Part shown: positions 15,531-22,273 of the stretch, piece after piece | Layout: each line of letters opens with the position of its first letter | How positions within the stretch are numbered: the stretch's first letter is position 1 | Virus record (IMG/VR): IMGVR_UViG_3300036795_000069 | Coordinates: 1 to 51,570 of that record | DNA length: 51,570 bases | Strand: one strand, 5' to 3' | From: a virus | The notes under the pieces: model-generated | Seen by the model: only the letters and a program-made list of their open reading frames with translations | Database searches by the model: none | What the model was told of the DNA's origin: nothing | Translations under genes and position numbers: made by a program

Positions 15531-16690
15531 AGTTCGGATACCTGGTTGAACTCAAGGGACAGGCCTTCGCAGACGATCAGCCGCACTGGATCATGGCTGC
15601 GCCGTTCGGCAAGTACGAGCATCCAGTATACGGCGAAGTCAACATCGACGCCACCAAGGCTGCTGAGTTCGCAGCGAACGTCAAGAACAACGTTCGTGGC
15701 CAGGAACTCGACATCGACTACGATCACAAGACGCGTACCGATGAGGCTGCTGGATGGGTCAAGGACGCAGAGGTTCGCAACGACGGCTTGTACCTTGCCG
15801 TTCAGTGGACCAAGTCAGCTGCGGCCAAGATCAAGGAGAAGGCCTACAAGTACTTCTCGCCGGAGTTCTACGACGAGTGGAAGCACCCCCAGACGGGCAC
15901 CACGCACAAGAATGTCTTGTTCGGTGGAGCTCTGACCAATCGGCCTTTCCTCAAGGGGATCGCCGCCATCAACATGTCGGAGGTATTCGACAGTGCACAG
16001 AAGCCGGAAGGAGTAAGTATGGACCCGAAGAAGCTTCGCCAGCTCCTGAAGCTCAGCGAGGACGCCTCCGACGCGGAAGTTGCGGCTGCGCTCGACAAGG
16101 CAACTGCGGCCCCCACGGATCCGCCGCAGGACGACCCGGACAAGAAGGACCCGCCGGAGGGTGACAAGAAGGACCCCCCGAACGATCCTGCTCAGCTGTC
16201 CGAGGCCCAGATCAAGCAGCTGGCCGAGTCCAACCCAGTCGTCAAGCTCCTCATGGAGCAGAACGCGGCGATCCAGAAGCAGCTGACCGAGCAGGGAGCG
16301 GCGCTCAAGCTCTCCGAGGTCAATGGTCAGGTCGTCAAGCTGAACGAGACGGCCCGAGGCAACAAGCGTCTGCTTCCGCCGGCGGTGTCCGAGGAGCTCA
16401 AGAAGATCCTCCTCAAGGCTCCCAAGGAGCTGTCGGAGAACGTCTTCGATGCCTTCGACCACCTCGCCAAGACGGGCTTTGTCCAGCTCGGCGAGAAGGG
16501 TCAGACGGTCGGCGACCCGAACATCAAGTCTGCCGCGCAGAGGTTCTCCGAGGCGACCGACAAGCTCATCAAGGAGAACGGCAAGATGACCTACGCTGAC
16601 GCCGTCAGCGAGGTTGCACGTGAGGACCCGGAGCTCTTCGACGAGTACCGGATCGAGTCCACTGTGGTGGAGGGAGGTAACCGTGGCTGA
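15527..16690 (+). CDS. Mu I-like head maturation protease with scaffold
   Basis: Residues 1-155 of this 387-aa protein match the phage Mu I protease type: WIMAAPFGKYEHPVYGEVN, DIDYDHKTR near 65 and LFGGALTNRPFLKG near 137, with candidate catalytic Ser/His/Asp not assignable with certainty. Residues 165-387 are acidic, helical and Pro/Asp-rich in the linker, typical of a scaffold. The protease should cut the scaffold and trim head proteins. An in-frame internal start at 16019 would make the scaffold alone. Confidence 0.85.
   Translation: MKFGYLVELKGQAFADDQPHWIMAAPFGKYEHPVYGEVNIDATKAAEFAANVKNNVRGQELDIDYDHKTRTDEAAGWVKDAEVRNDGLYLAVQWTKSAAAKIKEKAYKYFSPEFYDEWKHPQTGTTHKNVLFGGALTNRPFLKGIAAINMSEVFDSAQKPEGVSMDPKKLRQLLKLSEDASDAEVAAALDKATAAPTDPPQDDPDKKDPPEGDKKDPPNDPAQLSEAQIKQLAESNPVVKLLMEQNAAIQKQLTEQGAALKLSEVNGQVVKLNETARGNKRLLPPAVSEELKKILLKAPKELSENVFDAFDHLAKTGFVQLGEKGQTVGDPNIKSAAQRFSEATDKLIKENGKMTYADAVSEVAREDPELFDEYRIESTVVEGGNRG
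16019..16690 (+). CDS. nested scaffold protein from internal start
   Basis: Inside the protease frame an AAGGAG ribosome site sits five bases before an in-frame ATG (codon 165), exactly where the protease domain ends and the acidic helical part begins. The product would be 223 aa. Phage Mu and relatives make scaffold this way from the 3' part of the protease gene; here it is inferred from the start signal. Confidence 0.6.
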   Translation: MDPKKLRQLLKLSEDASDAEVAAALDKATAAPTDPPQDDPDKKDPPEGDKKDPPNDPAQLSEAQIKQLAESNPVVKLLMEQNAAIQKQLTEQGAALKLSEVNGQVVKLNETARGNKRLLPPAVSEELKKILLKAPKELSENVFDAFDHLAKTGFVQLGEKGQTVGDPNIKSAAQRFSEATDKLIKENGKMTYADAVSEVAREDPELFDEYRIESTVVEGGNRG

Positions 16691-17087
16691 TCACATCCTG
16701 AGCAAGGGCTTCCTTGCGACGGGTTCAACTGCATTCGCGATGGGTGAAGCTGTTATCGTCACCACCGCGAATCGCACGGCGGCTCGTTCGACAACTGCCA
16801 GTGCTGAGGGCCTAGTCGGTATCGCCATCGAGAGTGTCGACGCCGCCAAGGTCACCACTGGCAACGTCGTCGTCGGCGTAGCCCTGATCGGTGCCGCGCG
16901 GTGCCTAGCAGGTGCCGCAGTCGCTGTGGGCGCCAGCGTTACCAACGACACCACAGCTCGTTTGGTGTCGTTGACCAAGGCGACTGCAGGCACCGTGCCC
17001 AAGAAGCAGATCGGCATCGCCATGAGCGCTGCAGGAGCTGCTGGCGACTACTTCGACGTCCTGCTCACCCCAGGAGCGGAGTTCTGA
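16683..17087 (+). CDS. head decoration protein (DUF2190-like)
   Basis: The 134-aa Ala/Gly/Thr/Val-rich beta protein has repeated small-residue strands (GLVGIAIESVDAAKVTTGNV, GAAVAVGASVTNDTTAR). Start GTG 16683 was chosen because GGGAGGT lies five bases upstream; it overlaps the protease end by eight bases. Size, composition and position just before the major capsid gene fit the DUF2190 decoration family. Confidence 0.75.
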   Translation: MADHILSKGFLATGSTAFAMGEAVIVTTANRTAARSTTASAEGLVGIAIESVDAAKVTTGNVVVGVALIGAARCLAGAAVAVGASVTNDTTARLVSLTKATAGTVPKKQIGIAMSAAGAAGDYFDVLLTPGAEF

Positions 17088-18181
17088 TGTCGACCGAAAT
17101 GATCCACCTCGAGCACGTCAGCGTCGCTCCGAAGACCCAGATCGGCGTTCGCAAGAACGGTCAGCCGATCTACCTGGTCGCCGGCGGCGCTATCTACAAC
17201 CCGACTGGCTCCGGTCAAGTCCACATCGACAAGGTCCTCACCAACATCTCCATCGGTTGGGTGAACGAGGGTCTCGTCGGTCCAGCTCTCTTCCCGGCCG
17301 TGCAGGTGCAGAAGCAGTCCGATCTGTACTACGTGTTCGGTCGCGAAGGTTGGCTGCCGGAGGACGACTACCGTGCACCAGGCACTGAGGCTACTGAGAT
17401 CCCCGGCCTTGCTGTCAGCACGGAGCCGTACTACGCCAAGGAGCACGCGCTCCAGATTGCAGTGACGGACGAAGAGCGTGAGAACGCCGACTCGCCGCTA
17501 TCGCCTGACCGCGATGGTACCGAGATGCTGACCTCCAAGGTCATGTTGTCTCGTGAGCTGGTCATCCACGACTACGCCACCAACGCTGCGAACTACAACG
17601 CGGATCTGACCGTCGACTTGTCGGCGAGCACCTACGCGCAGTCGTGGGACAAGACAGCTGCGGATCCGATCAAGCAGATCCACAAGGCTCAGCGTGATGG
17701 TCACGCCAAGCTGTTCATGTCCTACAACACGGCGATCCTGCCCTACGAGGTCATGTCGATCCTCGAAGACAACGCCGACCTGATCGAGCGGATCAAGTAC
17801 TCGGAGCGTGCAATCCTCACTCCGGAACTGGTCGCTACTCTGCTCGGTCTGTCAAACGTCATCGTCCCCGGTGCCGGTTTCAACTCGAGCGGCAACGCTG
17901 GAGCGACCGAGAACATCGAGTACATCTGGGGCACCGACGTCATCCTCGCCTACGTGCCAGGACGTCCAGGTCTCAAGATTCCGGCTTACGGTTACGAGTT
18001 CGCCTGGATGTTCTCGGGCACCGGAGCTCAGGCCGTCGACCGGTGGCGTGAGGAGCGTCGGGCTTCCGACATTCTTCGTCTACGTCGTCGCTACGACCTC
18101 AAGATGACGGCTCTCGATGAGGATGGCCTGCAAGTTGCAGGTTACCTCTTCAAGAACGCCGTCGACCCAGCAGCCCTGTAA
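17087..18181 (+). CDS. major capsid protein
   Basis: The 364-aa protein follows protease and decoration genes and has the mixed alpha/beta composition of an HK97-fold capsid protein. Features include an N-arm (residues 1-60), REGWLPEDDYRAPGTEAT near 85, a helix-rich P-domain (ILPYEVMSILEDNADLIERI) and a C-terminal DILRLRRRYDLKMTALDEDG strand pair. It shares its start base with the previous stop. It forms the icosahedral shell, probably after protease trimming. The fold assignment rests on position and pattern. Confidence 0.85.
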   Translation: MSTEMIHLEHVSVAPKTQIGVRKNGQPIYLVAGGAIYNPTGSGQVHIDKVLTNISIGWVNEGLVGPALFPAVQVQKQSDLYYVFGREGWLPEDDYRAPGTEATEIPGLAVSTEPYYAKEHALQIAVTDEERENADSPLSPDRDGTEMLTSKVMLSRELVIHDYATNAANYNADLTVDLSASTYAQSWDKTAADPIKQIHKAQRDGHAKLFMSYNTAILPYEVMSILEDNADLIERIKYSERAILTPELVATLLGLSNVIVPGAGFNSSGNAGATENIEYIWGTDVILAYVPGRPGLKIPAYGYEFAWMFSGTGAQAVDRWREERRASDILRLRRRYDLKMTALDEDGLQVAGYLFKNAVDPAAL

Positions 18182-18190
18182 GGAGGGATC

Positions 18191-18490
18191 ATGGCAAAGC
18201 TCGTATCTCGGGCTCGGATGTTCCTCGAGGGTGAATGGCGCAAGGCAGGCCACATCTTCGATGGGGACGCTGACTCCGACGAGGTGAAGCAGCAGCTCGA
18301 CCAGGGAACTGTGGTTGTCTACGACAAGGACAAGCACGGCGACATCGTCGACGAGAACAAGAAGGAAGGCGACGCTGACCCGGGCAAGAAGGTGGAAGAC
18401 CCCACCCCCGTGCCCACTACGCCAGCCGCCCAGAACGCTGACAACAAGGTGAAGGCGAACCCGCCGGAGCCGACCGGAGGCAAGCAGTAG
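18191..18490 (+). CDS. small acidic head protein, 99 aa
   Basis: The 99-aa protein has an ordered first third (LVSRARMFLEGEWRKAGHIF) and a disordered charged tail rich in Lys, Asp, Glu and Pro. AAGGAGG precedes the ATG. It lies between capsid and connector genes and may be a head-completion or accessory capsid protein. Not recognised. Confidence 0.6.
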   Translation: MAKLVSRARMFLEGEWRKAGHIFDGDADSDEVKQQLDQGTVVVYDKDKHGDIVDENKKEGDADPGKKVEDPTPVPTTPAAQNADNKVKANPPEPTGGKQ

Positions 18491-18492
18491 TC

Positions 18493-18939
18493 ATGGCACA
18501 TGTGACTCTAGAGAGTGTCAACGCGTGGTCGGAGAAGACTAAACTCGACCTGACCGAGCTTGACACTGCTCTAGAGTCACAGGTGTCGACTAATGTGCTA
18601 GGTCAGCTAGGCACCGTGTACGATGTGTCAGGGTGGACGAGTGATGCGTCCACCCCCCAGATTGTACAGGATGTCATCTCAATGTTCTACGCAGGCTACT
18701 ACTATCTGCGTACGTACAGCGAAGACGAAGACACCAGCAACTACGGTATGTTTCTTATTCGTCAGGCTCAGACATTGCTGAGTGGTCTGATTGCCGGTAC
18801 GATCGCCATCACAGAACTTCCCACCTCTGATGTAGGTCAACCAGCCTTCTACCCGACCGATGCATCATCGGCTCAGTGTCCCACTCGTGAAGACCCGAGT
18901 CTTGGTGGAGCCAAGTTCTCGATGGGGACGATCTTCTGA
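18493..18939 (+). CDS. head-tail connector protein
   Basis: The 148-aa, mostly helical N-terminal two thirds (LTELDTALESQVSTNVLGQ, DVISMFYAGYYYLRTYS) resembles small head-tail adaptor proteins (HK97 gp6 type) at this genomic place. It overlaps the next gene by one base. Function inferred from position and secondary structure. Confidence 0.6.
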   Translation: MAHVTLESVNAWSEKTKLDLTELDTALESQVSTNVLGQLGTVYDVSGWTSDASTPQIVQDVISMFYAGYYYLRTYSEDEDTSNYGMFLIRQAQTLLSGLIAGTIAITELPTSDVGQPAFYPTDASSAQCPTREDPSLGGAKFSMGTIF

Positions 18940-19520
18940 TGGCGGCGGTAAAGGGCCTTCGCGTAGACGAAGGGCTCTTGAACTTCCAGTTCACTCCCTC
19001 TATCGGAATCGTAGCCAAGAACGTAGCCAAGCTCGGTCTGGATATCCGATCGTTCCGCGAGCCTTTGAAGCGTGTCATCCAGCAAGTGATGGCTCCCTCG
19101 TTTAAGGCGAACTTCGATGCTGAAGGTCGTCCTGATCCTTGGGAGCCTCTTTCTGATGCCACCCTAGAGATCATGTCGAACATGAATGTACAGAGTCAAG
19201 GCATTCTAAATCGTACTGGTCGACTCAAGAGGACGATTCAGCAGTTCAACATCTGGACCGTTACAACCACTGCAGCCTCTATCCAGAGCCTACCACAGAG
19301 TATCTGGTACGGTTATTTGCATCAGGGTGGAGCTACCATCGACACGAGTCGTGGTGGAGGGCAGATCGGCCAGGTTGTTCACGGTGTCAAGGTAGTCGGT
19401 GATACTATCGACCTTCCTGCTCGACCGTTCGTCATGATTCAAGATCAGGACTACGACGGTATCGAAAAAGTCTTCAGCAAGTGGTTCGACGAGCGTCTCG
19501 CAGCTGCAGGTCTACTATGA
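18939..19520 (+). CDS. Mu gpG-like virion morphogenesis/tail completion protein
   Basis: The 193-aa protein contains the family signature: DPWEPLSDATLEIM near residue 66, ILNRTGRLKRTI near 88, then IWYGYLHQGGA near 125 and LPARPFVMI near 157. Members complete the head-tail interface or tail end. It keeps the Mu-like flavour of the head module (portal, protease, gpG). Confidence 0.75.
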   Translation: MAAVKGLRVDEGLLNFQFTPSIGIVAKNVAKLGLDIRSFREPLKRVIQQVMAPSFKANFDAEGRPDPWEPLSDATLEIMSNMNVQSQGILNRTGRLKRTIQQFNIWTVTTTAASIQSLPQSIWYGYLHQGGATIDTSRGGGQIGQVVHGVKVVGDTIDLPARPFVMIQDQDYDGIEKVFSKWFDERLAAAGLL

Positions 19521-19969
19521 CCTTAACCGACAGCATTGAAGCCACGACAGAGTTCACCCAGGCCAAGATTACTGCCGCTAAGGCTGACCTTGGCCTGGCT
19601 GATGTCTGGCGTGGCGACCAACAGAAGCTCCCTCGCTACCCGGCTTGTTGCGTAATCGCAGGGCCGAAGAACCGTGAGCTTAACGGTATGCCTCGTAAGA
19701 CTCTAGTCACGCTCGAGATGTACGTCCAGATCTATCATGGTGCTGTATCTGACGTTCAGCTTAACGACACCATTGCAACAACCCTGACCGAGGCTGTAGA
19801 GACGTTACTCCACGCGGACTCAACTCTCGGTGGTCTTGTCATCGACAGCATGGTGAACAACATCGAGCCAGGGTACGCGAACAAGGCGGGAACGCTCGTC
19901 AGAGCTACTCGTTTGACCTTCCTGGCAACATCACAAGTACTGTTGCCTATGAATCTAGGAGGTACGTAA
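19517..19969 (+). CDS. tail terminator-like protein
   Basis: The 150-aa protein starts at the ATG overlapping the previous stop by four bases. The alpha/beta pattern KLPRYPACCVIAGPKNREL, TLEMYVQIYHG and LNDTIATTLTEAVETLL is like minor tail proteins of the U/gp18 terminator type that cap the tail tube. It is followed by the tube gene two positions on, as in many siphophages. Family assigned from pattern and order. Confidence 0.6.
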   Translation: MTLTDSIEATTEFTQAKITAAKADLGLADVWRGDQQKLPRYPACCVIAGPKNRELNGMPRKTLVTLEMYVQIYHGAVSDVQLNDTIATTLTEAVETLLHADSTLGGLVIDSMVNNIEPGYANKAGTLVRATRLTFLATSQVLLPMNLGGT

Positions 19970-20349
19970 TGCCTTTCACAGTCACAGTCGAGCAGGCGAA
20001 CCTCGGTGAGGATGGTCACGTCACCATCACGGGGCTTGGTCGATTCCAGAACGGTGTCCCCACCGAGGTCAGTGACGAGCGTGCTCAGCGTTTCCGTGTC
20101 CAGCATCAGACGATCGAGGATGGTAAGGTTGTCCTCGGTCCAAGCATTCTGGATGCCTTTATTCCAGGTGTGCTGGTGGAAGAGAGCAAGGTAACTGCCA
20201 CCGAAGCTACGTCGGGCGACAAGCAGGCGGCACCTGAAGTCAAGACACCACAGGGAACGACAGACGTCGTGGTCAACACCGAGCCGACTGAGAACCCTCC
20301 GGTGACCGAGCAGGGCGAGAACACTACACCACAGGAGGAGGGTAAGTAA
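19969..20349 (+). CDS. hypothetical tail-region protein, 126 aa
   Basis: An N-terminal beta domain (FTVTVEQANLGEDGHVTITG) is followed by an acidic Thr/Glu/Pro-rich tail of about 45 residues (TEPTENPPVTEQGENTTPQE) that is probably disordered. It overlaps its neighbours by one base on each side. It may be a tail-tube accessory; not recognised. Confidence 0.6.
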   Translation: MPFTVTVEQANLGEDGHVTITGLGRFQNGVPTEVSDERAQRFRVQHQTIEDGKVVLGPSILDAFIPGVLVEESKVTATEATSGDKQAAPEVKTPQGTTDVVVNTEPTENPPVTEQGENTTPQEEGK

Positions 20350-21287
20350 TGGGCGTTGGCATTGGTGCCAGTGGGTTTATCGGCATCGCGCAGGAGACCG
20401 TGTACGGAACGTACGTGGCTCCAACAAAGTTTTTCCCCATCGACACTGAGAGCCTGAAGTACACGCAGGCTACTCAGTACCGCACACCCATTCGACAGAC
20501 CGCTGACGTGATTGGCGTTGTCGAAGGAGATGTGAACACTGCCGGCGACCTCTCCATGGACTTCCTCGTGGATGTGGTTCCGTACTTCTTGATGGCCTCT
20601 CGTACTACGGTTACCAAGACAGGTACTGCAGCCCCGTTCCTGTACCACTTCGAGCCGACCGATGCAGCTGTGCCTCAGAAGTCGTTGTCGATCACACTTG
20701 TTCGTAACGGCAAGGTCTTCGCTTACACTGGTTGCGTCGTCACTACGTGGACGTCTACGATCACCGACGGCGTGCTCAAGTTCAACCCCAGCATCATCGG
20801 TTCCGACGAGCTCACTGAAAGCGTTCCGACGCCAACGTGGCCAGATACTGTTCCGTTCGGTGCGGGTACGTACAACGTCTCGATTCCTACCGACACTCAG
20901 GTCTTCGACGCCGACAAGTTCGACATCAAGATCGACGACAACGGTGCAGCTGTCTTCCGTCTGAAGAACACCGGACGCGGAGCTCAGTTCATCCAGTTCG
21001 GTGAGCGTACGGTGGAGATGGACGTCGATCGTGACTTCATCGACCGTACCGAGTACGAGCTGTACAAGACTCTGACTCAGCGGAGCATCACCTTCCATGC
21101 CGAGCAGGATGCCGACACGTACTTCGAATTCGTCGCTCCTGTGTCCATCATCGACACGTACGACCTGGCCTTGGGTGGTCAGGGTGACCTTGTGAGGGCA
21201 AGTGTCACGTACCGAGGCATCATCGATGACACTGGTGTTGCTTACACCGTGGACATCAGCTGTGCTGAGGCCATCACCGTCACGTAG
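20349..21287 (+). CDS. major tail tube protein
   Basis: The 312-aa beta-sandwich protein begins with a pattern common in siphophage tube proteins (SGFIGIAQETVYGTYVAPT) and continues with alternating strands through VTYRGIIDDTGVAY. It lies between the terminator-like gene and the tail chaperones, the expected place. Hexameric rings would form the tail tube around the tape measure. Confidence 0.75.
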   Translation: MGVGIGASGFIGIAQETVYGTYVAPTKFFPIDTESLKYTQATQYRTPIRQTADVIGVVEGDVNTAGDLSMDFLVDVVPYFLMASRTTVTKTGTAAPFLYHFEPTDAAVPQKSLSITLVRNGKVFAYTGCVVTTWTSTITDGVLKFNPSIIGSDELTESVPTPTWPDTVPFGAGTYNVSIPTDTQVFDADKFDIKIDDNGAAVFRLKNTGRGAQFIQFGERTVEMDVDRDFIDRTEYELYKTLTQRSITFHAEQDADTYFEFVAPVSIIDTYDLALGGQGDLVRASVTYRGIIDDTGVAYTVDISCAEAITVT

Positions 21288-21305
21288 CAGGGGAAAGCAG
21301 GAGTC

Positions 21306-21536
21306 ATGTGGGAAAAGTTCTGGGGCAAGGTTGAGCCAGTCGTGGAGCGGAAGGTCGTTGCACAGTCAACCACTACGGCAGTCGTGGGTGCAGTGATCTG
21401 GGTTCTTCACAAGAACGGTATCAACTTCGATCAGGCCGAGCAGCTTGTTCAGTGGGTTGTCCCAGCTGTTCTCGGAGCGGTTGCTGGTTATCTGGCCAAG
21501 CACACGGTAAAGCCAGTGGACGCACCAGTAAAGTAG
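21306..21536 (+). CDS. small membrane protein, holin-like
   Basis: The 76-aa protein has an amphipathic start (MWEKFWGKVEPVVERK), one hydrophobic helix (TTTAVVGAVIWVLH), a polar turn and a second (LVQWVVPAVLGAVAGYLA), then a basic tail. Two spans and this size match a common holin class. Its site inside the tail cluster, far from the endolysin, is unusual. Confidence 0.55.
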   Translation: MWEKFWGKVEPVVERKVVAQSTTTAVVGAVIWVLHKNGINFDQAEQLVQWVVPAVLGAVAGYLAKHTVKPVDAPVK

Positions 21537-21540
21537 GTCG

Positions 21541-21611
21541 CTCTGTGGCGTTTTGAGAGCATGAGCAAGCGAGTCTCTACGATGTCTAACCTAGTGAGAT
21601 CGCATAGAGAC
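21541..21611 (+). repeat. Dispersed element with hairpin
   Basis: CTCTGTGG, 16 bases and GCAAGCGAGTCTC run into a perfect 7-bp hairpin GTCTCTA (21573-21579)/TAGAGAC (21605-21611). The loop GTCTAACC-TAG-TGAGATC is the reverse complement of the loop in the copy at 31200-31240. It fills much of the 144-bp gap before the tail chaperone gene. Confidence 0.75.
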
Positions 21612-21680
21612 GCTAATCGTCCTCGAAGCTTCACATTGTGGTAAGCAAGGTCTAATTTCGAATCTCTTTGAGGGAGAGAT

Positions 21681-22061
21681 ATGCCCAGGGCTACAGCACA
21701 GATCAGCGACTTGGTCCACAAGGACCTCAACACGTTGCCAGAAGGTTACGTCAAGCTTCGCAGGATGACCTATGGTCAGAAGCTTCAGCGGCAGCAGATG
21801 GCCATGAAGATGATGATGTCAGGCGACTCCAAGACCAAGGAGATGCAGGGCGAGATGGCCTTCGTCAATGCCTACGCTACGGCGTGGTCATTCGGCGTGT
21901 GTGTCGCGGAGCACAACCTGGAAGACGAGAACGGCAAGTCGCTGGACATGAACAACATGAAGGATGTCCAGCGACTTGATCCTCGCGTTGGTGAGGAGAT
22001 CGACACCTACATCAACGAACTGAACAACTACGAGGAGCAGCAGACCGAAGAGGGAAACTAG
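21681..22061 (+). CDS. tail assembly chaperone (gpG-like)
   Basis: The 126-aa helical, Met/Gln-rich protein (GQKLQRQQMAMKMMMSG) lies directly upstream of the tape measure. A slippery heptamer G_GGA_AAC occurs just before its stop. It matches the first of the two overlapping tail chaperones made by most long-tailed phages. It should coat the tape measure during assembly and be absent from virions. GAGGGAGAG precedes the ATG. Confidence 0.82.
   Translation: MPRATAQISDLVHKDLNTLPEGYVKLRRMTYGQKLQRQQMAMKMMMSGDSKTKEMQGEMAFVNAYATAWSFGVCVAEHNLEDENGKSLDMNNMKDVQRLDPRVGEEIDTYINELNNYEEQQTEEGN
22052..22058 (+). promoter_or_regulatory. -1 ribosomal frameshift site
   Basis: GGGAAAC is read in frame as G_GGA_AAC and fits the X_XXY_YYZ rule. 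It stands immediately before the zero-frame TAG. A -1 slip reads GGG AAA CTA and continues without a stop into the frame of 22085-22273. Confidence 0.8.
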
Positions 22062-22084
22062 AAGGCCGGGTTCGTGCAACAATA

Positions 22085-22273
22085 TTGATGAACCGTGATC
22101 CTGATGATGAAGTACGGTTTGCCATCGAGATGACGCAGCTTTGTCAGGCATTAAATTGTTTGCCAGGACCCGGCGGTCTCCTTCAGCAGGACTCGTACTA
22201 CGTTTGGATGATGCAAATCGTCCTTCACGCGGAGGCCGAGAAGGCTCAACGTGAACAGGAGAGGAAGAAGTAG
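22085..22273 (+). CDS. tail assembly chaperone, frameshift extension (gpT-like)
   Basis: This 62-residue frame (DDEVRFAIEMTQLCQALNCL, ending EKAQREQERKK) has no good independent ribosome site. It is entered in frame by a -1 shift at 22052-22058, giving a fusion running 21681-22273 of about 197 aa. The TTG at 22085 is only the first possible start. In the family the longer product recruits the tape measure. Confidence 0.75.
   Translation: MMNRDPDDEVRFAIEMTQLCQALNCLPGPGGLLQQDSYYVWMMQIVLHAEAEKAQREQERKK

Noticed and set aside
22253-22273. Independent gene start for the second tail chaperone at 22085
   Set aside because: The TTG at 22085 has no ribosome site, whereas the slippery heptamer gives a clear route into this frame.
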